Below the pieces are notes generated by a model. It ran no database searches, was not told the origin of the DNA, and saw only the letters and a program-made list of their open reading frames with translations. Of a stretch of DNA of 64,000 bases, positions 55,342-64,000 are shown in pieces. The position numbers were made by a program, and so were the translations under genes. Numbering within the stretch: the stretch's first letter is position 1; every line of letters starts with the position of its first letter. Source of the stretch: Opitutaceae bacterium. Lineage in GTDB: Bacteria; Verrucomicrobiota; Verrucomicrobiia; Opitutales; Opitutaceae. The stretch lies in the NCBI GenBank assembly GCA_027490995.1, contig JAIXWY010000011.1, forward strand, positions 62,001 to 126,000, read 5' to 3'.

Positions 55342-56009
55342 ATGCCCGCCCTGAAGGTGCCGTGAAGGCCGTAGTCTTTGATCTCGATGGCACGCTGGTG
55401 GACAGCATGCCGATGGTGCTGCGGGCCTACGCTCATGCGCTCGAACCGTTTGCGCCGCCGATGAGCCCGCACGACCTCTTCCTGCGTCTCGGCGCCCCTC
55501 CGGAGCGCACCTTTGCGGAGATGCTGGCGGGTCCGACCGAAGTGGCGGCGGCGATGCAGCGTTTGGTGGATTATTCCTCCCTCCACTGGCATCACATTCA
55601 AGCGTTCCAGGGCATGCATGACCTGCTGAAGGATTTGCGCGCGGCGGCTCGCCGCACCGCCATTTGGACCGGGCGGGATCGGCGCTCGACCGAGGCCATC
55701 ATGCGGGAGCAGCGACTCGAGACTTGGATCGAGGAGCTCTTGTGCGGCGACGATCTGCCGTCGCATAAGCCGGACCCTGCCGGTCTGAGTGCGGTGCTCG
55801 GTCGGCTCGGGGCGCAGCCGCACGAGGTGTTCTTCGCTGGAGATGCGGACGTTGACGTGCTCGCTGGGCACGCAATCGGCGTGCGCACCGTGTTGATTCG
55901 CCACGGTCGGCCGGTGGCGGGGGACGTGCTGCAGCGCGCATGGCGCGTGGTGGACACTCCGGCGGAGGCCTACACGCTGTTGCGGCAAGTGGCCGGAAGC
56001 GTAGTTTGA
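55338..56009 (+). CDS. HAD-superfamily hydrolase (phosphoglycolate phosphatase-like)
   Basis: The protein is 223 residues. It has FDLDGTLVDSMPM (Asp nucleophile and general acid), TGRDRRSTE (motif II Thr region), HKPDPAGL (motif III Lys) and FAGDADVDVLAG (motif IV acidic pair), the usual subfamily IA set with an alpha-helical cap. Such enzymes dephosphorylate phosphoglycolate or sugar phosphates. The 4-base overlap with the previous gene indicates translational coupling. The 267 bases after its end hold no gene that I can support. Confidence 0.85.
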   Translation: MNARPEGAVKAVVFDLDGTLVDSMPMVLRAYAHALEPFAPPMSPHDLFLRLGAPPERTFAEMLAGPTEVAAAMQRLVDYSSLHWHHIQAFQGMHDLLKDLRAAARRTAIWTGRDRRSTEAIMREQRLETWIEELLCGDDLPSHKPDPAGLSAVLGRLGAQPHEVFFAGDADVDVLAGHAIGVRTVLIRHGRPVAGDVLQRAWRVVDTPAEAYTLLRQVAGSVV

Positions 56010-56276
56010 AAGCGGCTACAGCAAAGTCCCGGACGGCGTGTTGTGGCGGTATTTGCTGCGCCAAGTAGGTCTGCCGGGTGGCGTGATTCTCCCCGAAGCC
56101 AGCCCGTTGAAGCGGGGAGGATGCCTTGGTGCGGGTATAAAAAGTGGCGCCGATCTGGGTATTTGATCCCGTAACCAAAATCCAATGACATGCCCCGCGT
56201 CGGGCGGGACGCGATTTCCATTGCGGATACAACGGTGGTGGTTCTACGACTTTTTCGAACCTCTTAAACACACCTC

Positions 56277-56594
56277 ATGGCCTCCAAGAAATCCGCCGTT
56301 GCTAATCCCGTCACGTTTGAGCTCCCGCTCACGCTGATTGACAAAATCGAGCAGGCTCGCGCGAAGCGCGGTCTCAAGTCCGTGAGTGAGGTGATCCGTG
56401 TCGCGCTGGAGCACTTCGACTACGGCGCGTATCAGGTTGCTCGCGTTGAGCAGCGCCAGATCTCGGTGCGCCTCCCGGATGCGCTGAAGAAGAACCTGCA
56501 GCGCCAGGCGCGCCTGAAGCGCACGAGCGCGGGCGAGCTCCTCCGCGCGGCCATCGACCATCTGCCCGCGGGCGGCGCCAAGAAGAAGCGCTGA
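56277..56594 (+). CDS. Protein with two fused ribbon-helix-helix domains
   Basis: The protein is 105 residues. Two similar units are visible: residues 11-47 (VTFELPLTLIDKIEQARAKRG, then SVSEVIRVALEHF) and 61-96 (QISVRLPDALKKNLQRQARLKR, then SAGELLRAAIDHL). Each is one strand plus two helices, the ribbon-helix-helix fold of CopG/Arc/MetJ regulators, which normally bind DNA as dimers. Here one chain carries two copies. The end is basic (KKKR). No toxin gene stands next to it, so it is not clearly an antitoxin. It is followed by a strong terminator. Confidence 0.75.
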   Translation: MASKKSAVANPVTFELPLTLIDKIEQARAKRGLKSVSEVIRVALEHFDYGAYQVARVEQRQISVRLPDALKKNLQRQARLKRTSAGELLRAAIDHLPAGGAKKKR

Positions 56595-56635
56595 GCGCAC
56601 AAGCCGGGGCCGGGCTTTCCGGTCCACGTTGAAGA

Positions 56636-56668
56636 CAAGGCCGCGCCGAAAAGCGCGGCCTTGCCTTT
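56636..56668 (+). terminator. Terminator after the ribbon-helix-helix gene
   Basis: CAAGGCCGCGC/GCGCGGCCTTG, 11 perfect pairs with a CGAAAA loop, followed by CCTTT. Confidence 0.75.
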
Positions 56669-56696
56669 GCGGGGGTCGGATGGTTGCGTCGGGCCA

Positions 56697-57890
56697 ATGT
56701 CCATGAGCAGCTCACCCGCCCCCCTGTCCACCTGGGCCCGTAACATCTCTCCTTCGCCGACCCTGGCGGTCGATGCGAAGGCCAAGGCACTGCAGGCCGC
56801 CGGCGAGGACGTCTGCGGATTCGCCGCCGGCGAGCCGGATTTCGACACGCCGCAGCACATTAAGGACGCCTGCGCGGCGGCGCTGGCCTCCGGTAAGACC
56901 AAGTATGCCCCGACGCCCGGCATCGAGCCGCTCCGAGCAGCGATCGCCGCGCGCTATCTCGCCGAGTATGGCTGGAAGGTGGCGGCATCCCAAGTGATTG
57001 TTTCTCCGGGCGGCAAGTTTTCGTGCTATCTCGGGGTGCTGGCGACCTGTTCTCCGGGTGACGAGGTGATTGTACCGGCGCCGTTTTGGGTAAGCTACCC
57101 AGAGATGGTGAAGCTGGCTGGCGCGACTCCCCGGATCGTCCTCGCGGACGACCGGACGGGCTTCAAGCTCACGCCGGCGGCGCTTGAGGCGGCGATCACG
57201 CCGCGTACGCGACTCGTGATCTTGAACTCCCCGTCGAACCCGACGGGCGCCGTGTACCGCCGGGAGGAACTGGTGGCGCTGGTAGAGGTGGCGGTACGAC
57301 ACAACCTCTACATTCTCTCGGACGAGATGTATGAGCATCTTGTTTATGACGGTGCTCGCCCGACATGCGTGGCAACGCTTAGCCCGGAAGCCGAGGCGCG
57401 CACCATCGTGGTCGCCGGGTTTTCGAAGAGTTACGCGATGACCGGCTGGCGGCTCGGGACCACGGTGGCTCCGGCGCCGATCGCCAAGGCAATCTCGGAG
57501 CTGCAGAGCCAGATGACCTCCAACGTCACGACGTTCGCGCAGTACGGTGCGCTGGCGGCGCTCCAGGAAAAGGAGAAGACCGCAGCGGCGCTCTCCGTCA
57601 TGATGGCGGCGTTCGACCGGCGGCGGCGTAGCCTCCACGCGTCGCTCAATGCGATCCCCGGCATCACCTGCCTGCTGGCGGAAGGCGCGTTCTATCTGTT
57701 CCCGAACATCTCAAGCTTCGGTCTTTCGGACCAGGAGTTCTGCGCGCGCCTGCTCGACCAAGAGAAGGTGGCGGCGGTGCCGGGGAGCGCGTTCGGTGCG
57801 CCGGGCTATCTACGCCTGAGCTACGCCACGAGCGATGCGATCATCGCCAAGGGCGTGGAGCGATTGGCGCGGTTTTGTCGCGGGCTCTGA
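56697..57890 (+). CDS. aspC: Aspartate aminotransferase-type class I aminotransferase
   Basis: The protein is 397 residues from ATG 56697. Features: [74 protein letters not shown], and [16 protein letters not shown] with the PLP lysine. This is the pattern of bacterial class I (Igamma-like) aspartate/prephenate aminotransferases. Position is right before menA, which it overlaps in neither frame; spacing is 23 bases. Confidence 0.88.
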   Translation: MSMSSSPAPLSTWARNISPSPTLAVDAKAKALQAAGEDVCGFAAGEPDFDTPQHIKDACAAALASGKTKYAPTPGIEPLRAAIAARYLAEYGWKVAASQVIVSPGGKFSCYLGVLATCSPGDEVIVPAPFWVSYPEMVKLAGATPRIVLADDRTGFKLTPAALEAAITPRTRLVILNSPSNPTGAVYRREELVALVEVAVRHNLYILSDEMYEHLVYDGARPTCVATLSPEAEARTIVVAGFSKSYAMTGWRLGTTVAPAPIAKAISELQSQMTSNVTTFAQYGALAALQEKEKTAAALSVMMAAFDRRRRSLHASLNAIPGITCLLAEGAFYLFPNISSFGLSDQEFCARLLDQEKVAAVPGSAFGAPGYLRLSYATSDAIIAKGVERLARFCRGL

Positions 57891-57913
57891 GTCTCGCCCG
57901 CGAGGCGGTCTGC

Positions 57914-58804
57914 ATGTCCTTCGCCGGTTCCCTTCGCGTTTGGCTCGCCGCCACTCGGCCAAGGACATTGCCCGCCGCCGTCGCGCCGGTGTTAGTCGGT
58001 ACGGCTCTGGCTTGGCACGATGGGCGCTGGATCCCGGCGGCCGCGCTGTACTGCCTTGCGTTCGCGCTGCTGGTCCAAATCGCGACCAATTTCGCGAACG
58101 ACTACTACGACTTCGTCAAGGGGGCTGATACGGCGGAGCGGGTTGGCCCACGGCGTGCCGTGGCCAGCGGACTGATCGCGCCCGGTGTCATGCGCCGGGC
58201 CATGCTGATCACCTTCGCCGCGGCCTTCACGGCTGGTCTCGGGCTATTGCCCTACGGCGGTTGGCCCCTGCTGGTGATTGGGATTGCGAGTATCCTGAGT
58301 GGCTTGGCCTATACTGGTGGACCGTATCCACTCGGATACAACGGACTCGGTGACGTTTTTGTGTTTCTCTTTTTTGGGCTGGTCGCGGTCAGCGCCACCT
58401 ACTTCGTCCAGGCGGGGGTGCCGGGAGAGTCGGTCTGGCTCGCTGGCTCAGCAATCGGGCTTCTGGCGGCGAATATTCTGGTCACAAATAATCTGCGGGA
58501 TGCCGACACGGATGTTCGGGCGGGCAAGCGCACGACGGTGGTCCGTTTTGGTCGCGGCTTTGGCCGGGCCCAGTTCGCACTGTCGCATGCGTTCGCGCTG
58601 CTGGTACCAGTGGTTCTCGTCGCCCAGGGGGCGTCTGGGTGGGTCTTGCTTCCCTGTTTACTGGCTCCCGTCGCGTGGGTGCATACTCGTCGGGTCTATC
58701 GGGAGACGGATCCGTCGCAGCTGATCCTGCTTCTGGGCCAGTCAGGACGTTACGTCGCGCTCTATGCGCTGCTCCTGGCACTCGGTGTGGTGCTCGATCG
58801 CTGA
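57914..58804 (+). CDS. menA: 1,4-dihydroxy-2-naphthoate polyprenyltransferase
   Basis: The protein is 296 residues from ATG 57914. It is a UbiA-family membrane prenyltransferase with about eight helices and the first Asp-rich motif NFANDYYDFVKGADT (prenyl diphosphate/Mg binding) and the second NNLRDADTDVRAGKRT. RVWLAATRPRTLPAAVAPVLVG is the typical MenA start. The enzyme attaches the prenyl chain to DHNA in menaquinone synthesis. Other men genes are not in the window. It converges with trxA; the shared terminator at 58814 serves the minus strand. Confidence 0.92.
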   Translation: MSFAGSLRVWLAATRPRTLPAAVAPVLVGTALAWHDGRWIPAAALYCLAFALLVQIATNFANDYYDFVKGADTAERVGPRRAVASGLIAPGVMRRAMLITFAAAFTAGLGLLPYGGWPLLVIGIASILSGLAYTGGPYPLGYNGLGDVFVFLFFGLVAVSATYFVQAGVPGESVWLAGSAIGLLAANILVTNNLRDADTDVRAGKRTTVVRFGRGFGRAQFALSHAFALLVPVVLVAQGASGWVLLPCLLAPVAWVHTRRVYRETDPSQLILLLGQSGRYVALYALLLALGVVLDR

Positions 58805-58813
58805 GTCGGGCCA

Positions 58814-58842
58814 CAAAAAAGGCACCGCGAACCAGCGGTGCC
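58814..58842 (-). terminator. Terminator of the lptD-rsmB-scpA-trxA run
   Basis: Read on the minus strand: GGCACCGC/GCGGTGCC with a six-base loop, followed by a run of six T residues (a run of six A on the plus strand). Confidence 0.85.
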
Positions 58843-58882
58843 GGAAGAAAGGTGCCGCGCCGTATTCGGCGCGGGCATAGCC

Positions 58883-59206
58883 TCAGATCTTGGCGAGCAG
58901 CCGTTCCTTGAGGGCGGGCTTCTGGATCATGCCCACCAGCGTATCCACCAACGTGCCGCCCTTGAAGAGCAGCATGGTCGGGATTGCGCGCACATTGTAC
59001 TGAGCGGCCAGTTGGTCGTTGTCGTCGACGTTCACCTTGGCGATGGTGACGCGGCCCTTGAGCTCGGCGCCGAGTTCATCGAGGATGGGCGCGATGGCCT
59101 TACAGGGACCGCACCAAGGGGCCCAGAAGTCGACGAGGACCGGGGTGGGGGAATTGATCGCCGCTTGGAAGCTGGCGGCATTGAGTTCGATGGTGTTGGC
59201 GGACAT
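58883..59206 (-). CDS. trxA: Thioredoxin
   Basis: The protein is 107 residues with VLVDFWAPWCGPCKAIAPILDEL; the active CGPC motif is at residues 32-35. IPTMLLFKGG provides the conserved cis-proline region (IPT). No signal peptide. It reduces protein disulfides in the cytoplasm. Last gene in the minus-strand run, 20 bases after the 91-residue gene. Confidence 0.95.
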   Translation of the reverse strand: MSANTIELNAASFQAAINSPTPVLVDFWAPWCGPCKAIAPILDELGAELKGRVTIAKVNVDDNDQLAAQYNVRAIPTMLLFKGGTLVDTLVGMIQKPALKERLLAKI

Positions 59207-59226
59207 GGTAAAGGACTGGAGCTGCT

Positions 59227-59502
59227 TCAGCGCGGCGTGGATTTATGCAGGATCTCGGCGAGTTCTCGGGGGTCGACAGTTTCGAGGTGGCGGTCTCGGC
59301 GCTTGAGCTCCTCGAACGTCTTGATGGCGGTCTCGGTCATGCGGCCGTGGGTTTCCTCGGAACCTCCGACGAGATGGAATTGCTCTCCCTGCGTGATGCG
59401 CTTGTGCCCGTCGTCACCGTCCAGTCCAAGCCCAAGGAGGGCGGCCTTGCCGGTCGGCGGCGTTGCGCCGGAGGGACGTTTCTTGGCGGGCTTCTTACTC
59501 AC
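59227..59502 (-). CDS. Small conserved-looking cytoplasmic protein, function unknown
   Basis: The protein is 91 residues. The N-terminus is basic and proline-rich (SKKPAKKRPSG); the middle has LGLDGDDGHKRITQGEQFHLVGGSEETHGRMTETAIKTFEEL; the end is charged (KRRDRHLETVDPRELAEILHKS). No domain is recognised. It overlaps scpA by 4 bases and is followed by trxA, so it is translated together with them and is unlikely to be an artefact. Confidence 0.65.
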   Translation of the reverse strand: MSKKPAKKRPSGATPPTGKAALLGLGLDGDDGHKRITQGEQFHLVGGSEETHGRMTETAIKTFEELKRRDRHLETVDPRELAEILHKSTPR

Positions 59503-60332
59503 GCCAACACCGTGCTTCCTTCCGTCGTGGTTTCAAGCGGGTTTTCCGTGGTCGTCCCGGAGCCGTCGCTGGGGACCGCGGCGGCCGTCGGCTCTGCCTC
59601 CTCGACGGCGGTGCAGACGATGTCGGTGAAGGCTTCGTTCTGTCGAATCGTGAGCTTGCGGAGCCGGGTGAGCTCGAGGACGGCGAGAAACGTGGCTACC
59701 AATACGCGCAGCGTGGTGCGGTTCGGGAATAGGTCCGAAAAGATAAACGATTTCGTGGTTTGTAGTCTTTGGAGGAGAGACTCCATCTGGTCGGCGACAG
59801 TCACCTGTTCATCGCGGATCTCGCCGACAACGAGCTTCTCGGCGAGGCGCCGGAGCACGATGTTGAATGCGTTCCAGAGCTCAATTCGGTCGACTGGCTT
59901 GAGGGGGCGTTCGTCTTCCGCGACGGACTGCTCGACGATGCGGCGGGGCAGCTTGTCCTGCTCAAACTGAGCGAGGGCGGCCAGCCCGCTGGCGGCCTCC
60001 TTGAACTTCTTGTACTGGAGGAGTTGATGGACCAACTCCCATCGCGGATCCATGGCGTCGTCGTCGGAGTCGTCCGCGACGGCGGCATGGCCCTTGGGGA
60101 GTAGCATGCGGCTCTTGATCTCCATCAAGGAGGCCGCCATCACGAAGAATTCGCCGGCGATTTCCAGATCGAGCTGCTGCATGGAGTGCAGCACATCGAT
60201 GTACTGGCGGGTGACGGCCTCGATCGGGATATCGTAGATATCGAGTTCGCTCTTCCGGATTAGGAAGAGCAGCAGATCGAGGGGGCCCTCGAAGGCGGGC
60301 AGCTTAATGCGGTAGTCGGCGTCAGGAACCAC
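59499..60332 (-). CDS. scpA: Segregation and condensation protein A
   Basis: The protein is 277 residues. The N-terminus FEGPLDLLLFLIRKSELDIYDIPIEAVTRQYIDVL is typical of ScpA (kleisin), which binds the SMC neck. MAASLMEIKSRMLLPK follows, and the C-terminal winged-helix part includes VLVATFLAVLELTRLRKL. It belongs to the SMC-ScpAB complex for chromosome condensation. scpB is not next to it. It lies 57 bases after rsmB. Confidence 0.92.
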   Translation of the reverse strand: MVPDADYRIKLPAFEGPLDLLLFLIRKSELDIYDIPIEAVTRQYIDVLHSMQQLDLEIAGEFFVMAASLMEIKSRMLLPKGHAAVADDSDDDAMDPRWELVHQLLQYKKFKEAASGLAALAQFEQDKLPRRIVEQSVAEDERPLKPVDRIELWNAFNIVLRRLAEKLVVGEIRDEQVTVADQMESLLQRLQTTKSFIFSDLFPNRTTLRVLVATFLAVLELTRLRKLTIRQNEAFTDIVCTAVEEAEPTAAAVPSDGSGTTTENPLETTTEGSTVLA

Positions 60333-60389
60333 GGTCGCAGCGATGGTTGGCCGAGCGGTGCGGGCGGCAACGAAAAACGCGCGCGACGA

Positions 60390-61637
60390 TCAGTCTCGGC
60401 GCAGGACGGCGGCGTAGAATCCGTCGGTATCGTAAAGCGACGGCAGCAGCGTGTGGCCGCCTGCGGAGGGGAGGGCACGCGGCAAAGCCCGGAGTGGCTC
60501 AGGGAGCGGCTGAAAGTCGGCGTGGAGTGATCGGAACCGCTGGATGACATCCTCGTTTTCGGTTCGGGTGAGTGAGCAGGTCGCGTAGACGAGCAATCCC
60601 CCGGGGCGGACCCGGGTGTGATAGCGCTCAAGCAGGGCGCCCTGCTGGGCGGCGTACGCGGCGATCTGCTCAGGCGAGGTGCTCCACTTGAGGTGGGGGG
60701 AGCGGCGCCAGGTTCCGGTGCCGCTGCAGGGTGCGTCGACGAGTACCCCATCGAACGAGGTGGCGGGATGTGTGGCCGGATCGGGAGTAACCTCGATGTT
60801 GCGCAGGCCGGCGCGCCGGGCGCGGAGTTGTAACTCGACGAGGGCCTCGGGTCGGATGTCGTGGGCGAAGACCCGGCTCTGCGGACCGAGACGGCAAGCG
60901 AGGTGGAGGCTCTTGCCGCCGGCCCCGGCGCAGACATCCAGCCAGCGTTCGCCTGGGGACACCGGTAGCTGTTCCACGATCCATTGGGAGCCCAGATCCT
61001 GCACCTCAATCAGGCCCTCTGCGTAGGCGTCGCTTTGTGTGACGTCGATCTCGCTTTCGACGCGCCACGCGGACGGGAGGTCCAGCGATGGCGTGAAAGA
61101 CCATCCGCGCGCGTGGAACTCGGTCGCGACTCGCTCTGGTTCGCCGGTCTGCAGGCGTAGCCAAAGGGGGGCGCGTTGCACGAGGCAGTCGTAAAGGGGG
61201 CTGCTGAACGCCGTTGGACATTCCTCGCGAAACCACTCGGGCAACAGACAGCGACCGGCGCGGGCCAGGCCCTTTGCTTGAAGGGTGGTTGCCCGCTCCG
61301 CAACGGATCCACTGCTCACCGGCCATTCGCTGGTCACAGCCTGCTTGAGCGGCCGCGTCGCTGGCAGGTCCGCAGCCAGCCAAACGATCGCAGCCAGCGA
61401 CGTGTCATCGAGGGGTTCGCCGGGGTCCGGGAGCCAGCTGCGGTACCGCAGCGCGGTGTACGTGAGTTCGCGATAGAGCCGCCGGTCTCGTGAGCCGAAA
61501 CGCCGATCCTGGCGCAGACGCTGTTCCAGCCGCGCCGGGAAGGCACGGTCCACGGCGGCGACTGGGCCGAGCTGGCGCCACAAGTGGCGGAAGACCTCCG
61601 CCTGACCACGGGCGACATGAGACGGAAGGGTAGCCAC
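60390..61637 (-). CDS. rsmB: 16S rRNA m5C methyltransferase, RsmB/NOP2 family
   Basis: The protein is 415 residues. An N-terminal NusB-like domain (residues 1-130; FPARLEQRLRQDRRFGSRDRR) precedes the methyltransferase core: LDVCAGAGGKSLHLACRLG (SAM binding), VLVDAPCSGTGTWRRSPHLKW (motif IV Cys), and VYATCSLTRTENEDVI (motif VI Cys). Two cysteines of the catalytic mechanism are present. It probably methylates a cytosine of 16S rRNA. Five bases separate it from lptD. Confidence 0.9.
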   Translation of the reverse strand: MATLPSHVARGQAEVFRHLWRQLGPVAAVDRAFPARLEQRLRQDRRFGSRDRRLYRELTYTALRYRSWLPDPGEPLDDTSLAAIVWLAADLPATRPLKQAVTSEWPVSSGSVAERATTLQAKGLARAGRCLLPEWFREECPTAFSSPLYDCLVQRAPLWLRLQTGEPERVATEFHARGWSFTPSLDLPSAWRVESEIDVTQSDAYAEGLIEVQDLGSQWIVEQLPVSPGERWLDVCAGAGGKSLHLACRLGPQSRVFAHDIRPEALVELQLRARRAGLRNIEVTPDPATHPATSFDGVLVDAPCSGTGTWRRSPHLKWSTSPEQIAAYAAQQGALLERYHTRVRPGGLLVYATCSLTRTENEDVIQRFRSLHADFQPLPEPLRALPRALPSAGGHTLLPSLYDTDGFYAAVLRRD

Positions 61638-61642
61638 GGGGC

Positions 61643-63775
61643 TCAGAATCGCGCGCTCTCGATCTGCACGACGAATCCGAAGGAACCTTCGCGCTTCCGA
61701 CCCTCGTAGAAGTTGACTCCGTAGCCCAGCACCCAGAGGCGATCGAGCGTCTGGCGGATGCCGAAGGTCTGCTGCACAAAGCGGGCTTTTCGGGTGTCGT
61801 AGTGGACGCGAGTGAAGCCCTCATAGACCTCGTTGAGCCGGTAGCCGGCGTCCACGATGTACTCCTCGATTCGGCCGCGCAGGAAGTGCGTGCCGATGCG
61901 CAAGGTCCACCATTCGCTGTTGGTCACAGTCAGCCCGGTATTTAACTCGTCGAGTTCATTCCGATCTGTCGAGAAGCGTTGATAGAGGTCGAAACGCATC
62001 CACGGGAAGGGCGTGAGCGCGAGTCCGGCATGGAGCTCGGACAAGGTGCGAGTTCCGGTGGGGCGATCGAAACGAAGGTCCGCGGCAAGGGAAAGCGCGG
62101 CAAGATCGCGCGAGCCGTAGGTGCGGTCGCGGGTTTGGAGGATGTTGTCCACTCCGAGACGCAGCGTGCTCAGGGGATCCAGCGCATCGACGCTCCGCGC
62201 TGCGTCGAGACCCAGAGGCTGGAGGTAAGTCGAGAAATCGCGCCGGTCGATGGCGGGCGGTGTGATCGCCTTGCCGCCCGCGCGGTCGATATGGCGGTAG
62301 GAAAGTCGCGGAATGACGCGATGCCGGAGGCCGTCGATGTTCCAGGTCTCGTTGCGGTAAGGAAACGTGGCCTGCGCCTGGAGCTCGGCGTCAAAGCCGA
62401 CCTCGGTGAGGCTGCGCCGGAGGGAAGACTGGCCGGACGTGGGTGACAGGCCACCGTACCGTGTGACGCGTGCTCCGGCGACCGGGGTGAACACGATTCC
62501 CGTGGCCGGAACGGACGTATGCGTTACGCCGTAATAGGCGTCGAAGCGGTCGCTGCGGAGCGTGGGCGACAGACGAAGGGGATCTTCTTCCCGCAGCCAC
62601 GCGTAGGAAGCATGGCCCCGCTGGTGGAGGCGCAGAGCGGCGGGGCCGAGTGACCGCGGGAGCAGCGTGGCGGTCAGTTCCGGCAGCCGCTCCTGGACGC
62701 GGAAGGTCCGATTGAAATTCGGCCGCGCGAACGCTTCGAGGCCGAAAGTGGGGGCGAGGTACGTCGCGGCGAGGAACGAGTCGGGGTGCTGCGATTGCTG
62801 GAAGCTCTCGGGCCGGAAGTCGCGAAGAATCTCGGAATCGCTCCATCGGCTGACTTGGGCGGTGACGGTCAGACGCTCGCCTTCGCGCTGGAGGTGGCGC
62901 CACTCCAGAAATCCGCGATTGGCCCGGATGGGACGATTCAGGATGTCGCGCTCTCGGTTGCCACTGTCATGAATGAAACCACTGCGAAAGGATCCCCGGA
63001 TTTCCTGGTTCGCCTTACGCACCCCATACGTGGCGATCGGCCCAATCAGTACGCCTCGGCTGGAGTAGAGGCCGAGCGAACCGCCGGCTTCGAGTGCGGG
63101 AGCGACCGGCAGCTGCAGGTCCAGCTCGGCAAATGCGCCGAGGCTACGACGGTAGCCAGCTCCGAGGGTGGCGTAACGGATGAATGCCTGATCGGCGGGA
63201 ATCGGGAAACTCGGGAGGGGGATCTGCGGCCCGCGGCCGAGTCCGATGCGGCCGCCCTTGAGTTGGATGCTATCGTCGGGACGGAGCGTCAGGAGGTCCG
63301 CACGCAGCGTCGGAGTCCAAGGTCCGGGCTCGCGGAAAGTGGCGACTGCCTGATCGACAATGATCTCTTCCGCGGTCCCGTGGATTCGCGCGCCGGTGAG
63401 GTAGATCGGGTCGGCACCGAGGCGCAGCTGCGTTACCTCGAAAGACTGGTCGGCGCGACGATAGACGAGCTCGTCAGCGAGGAGCCTTCGGCCCTCGCGT
63501 TGGAAGATCACATTCCCACGTGCGCGAGCGACTTGGGTGCGGTAGTTGTACCGGATTTCGTCGGCGGTGAGGCTGGTGGTGCCGTCAACCAGTCTGGCGT
63601 TCCCGCGGCGGATGTTTTCGCCCGCCGCGAGGTCGGTCTCCGAGACGTCAGCGGACAGGTCGAAGCGCGTGTCCGGCGCAGGAGCGGCGGACAGGAGTGA
63701 GCAGCAGACGGCGAGTAAGAGAAGCGAGACGGACCGCACGGGTGCTAGCGAACCGCGCCGACGGGTGGGAAGCAA
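61643..63775 (-). CDS. lptD: LPS-assembly protein LptD (OstA family)
   Basis: The protein is 710 residues. Signal peptide ends near SAAPAP. An OstA/LptA-like N-domain follows with LVDGTTSLTADEIRYNYRTQVARARGNVIFQREGRRLLADELVYRRADQSFEV. The rest is a beta-barrel domain (LPSFPIPADQ, with a YxxxxxRF end) that finishes in ESARF. LptD inserts LPS in the outer leaflet with LptE. No cysteine is visible in the mature part, so the disulfides required in E. coli LptD are absent. First gene of the run with rsmB and scpA. Confidence 0.9.
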   Translation of the reverse strand: MLPTRRRGSLAPVRSVSLLLLAVCCSLLSAAPAPDTRFDLSADVSETDLAAGENIRRGNARLVDGTTSLTADEIRYNYRTQVARARGNVIFQREGRRLLADELVYRRADQSFEVTQLRLGADPIYLTGARIHGTAEEIIVDQAVATFREPGPWTPTLRADLLTLRPDDSIQLKGGRIGLGRGPQIPLPSFPIPADQAFIRYATLGAGYRRSLGAFAELDLQLPVAPALEAGGSLGLYSSRGVLIGPIATYGVRKANQEIRGSFRSGFIHDSGNRERDILNRPIRANRGFLEWRHLQREGERLTVTAQVSRWSDSEILRDFRPESFQQSQHPDSFLAATYLAPTFGLEAFARPNFNRTFRVQERLPELTATLLPRSLGPAALRLHQRGHASYAWLREEDPLRLSPTLRSDRFDAYYGVTHTSVPATGIVFTPVAGARVTRYGGLSPTSGQSSLRRSLTEVGFDAELQAQATFPYRNETWNIDGLRHRVIPRLSYRHIDRAGGKAITPPAIDRRDFSTYLQPLGLDAARSVDALDPLSTLRLGVDNILQTRDRTYGSRDLAALSLAADLRFDRPTGTRTLSELHAGLALTPFPWMRFDLYQRFSTDRNELDELNTGLTVTNSEWWTLRIGTHFLRGRIEEYIVDAGYRLNEVYEGFTRVHYDTRKARFVQQTFGIRQTLDRLWVLGYGVNFYEGRKREGSFGFVVQIESARF

Positions 63776-63859
63776 GACGTGGATGCCGGATCATCGTCGT
63801 CCCCGAGACTAGGCTAGACGCACGGCGGGCGTTCGGGTTAGGGTCTTGGACCGCTTCCC

Positions 63860-64000
63860 GTGATCCTGCCATCGTCCTCGCTTGAGCGCTTCCTGAATGC
63901 GACGGCCAACCGGCCGCATGATGAGTTGGGCATGCATCCCCATCGCGTGGGGCGCGTGGCGGGCGTGGTGGTCCGGGCGTTCGTCCGGCACAGCGTGGCG
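63860..64000 (+). CDS. Open frame running off the right edge, function unknown
   Basis: From GTG 63860 the frame remains open to the end of the window for 47 codons and begins MILPSSSLERFLNATANRP. No domain can be identified from the part seen. It is divergent from lptD. Whether it is a real gene depends on the sequence beyond the window. Confidence 0.35.
   Translation, partial: MILPSSSLERFLNATANRPHDELGMHPHRVGRVAGVVVRAFVRHSVA

Noticed and set aside
56277..56594. Antitoxin of a toxin-antitoxin pair
   Set aside because: The RHH fold would fit, but no toxin-like gene lies next to it and a terminator follows directly.

Overview
The window looks like a stretch of a Gram-negative, high-GC chromosome from the Verrucomicrobiota, most likely the Opitutaceae. 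This is an inference from protein style. There is an LptD-type LPS assembly protein and three TonB-dependent receptors that end in aromatic residues. There are sulfatases and FG-GAP proteins, two LacI regulators, and a secreted protein carrying a repeat domain I associate with this phylum. No rRNA, tRNA, CRISPR array, prophage or insertion sequence was seen.

Positions 1-11000: a small membrane/secretory operon (chalcone-isomerase-like, DUF1475, DUF2062), an exported GH43-like protein, a DUF4234-type membrane protein with a strong terminator, then a tight minus-strand operon. That operon encodes a TonB-dependent receptor, a PhoD phosphatase, a GlpQ-type glycerophosphodiesterase and a purple-acid-phosphatase-like enzyme. 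It reads as organic-phosphate scavenging.

Positions 11100-31100: two LacI-controlled catabolic loci. Locus 1 has a LacI regulator divergent from a TonB receptor; behind the regulator come a sodium:solute symporter with an unusual periplasmic N-domain, an amidohydrolase and a DegT-family aminotransferase. A 14-bp palindrome-like motif lies in front of both the receptor and the symporter. Locus 2 has a TonB receptor, an iduronate-type sulfatase, an FG-GAP protein and a DapA-family aldolase in one run, preceded by a symporter and a second LacI regulator, with a divergent FGGY sugar kinase. An almost identical 33-bp element, containing GCTAAA-4-TTTAGC, precedes both the receptor and the symporter. 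The two loci look like separate glycan or sugar uptake and degradation systems with readable operators.

Positions 31000-43600: mixed genes. These are a Sel1 protein, MetY, a VOC protein, a second sulfatase next to a second glycerophosphodiesterase, UxuA, a serine hydrolase of the beta-lactamase fold, an MHS-type MFS transporter, and a secreted clostripain-like cysteine-peptidase candidate.

Positions 43600-64000: mostly core genes. These are ArgA, an Lrp regulator with an aminotransferase, Der, Fmt, a LysM protein, ParB, a SulP transporter, SecG with a LolA-like protein and a HAD phosphatase, a protein with two fused ribbon-helix-helix units, AspC-type aminotransferase and MenA. The last block is a minus-strand run lptD-rsmB-scpA-small protein-trxA that ends in a clear terminator. 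An open frame of unknown function leaves the window at its right edge.
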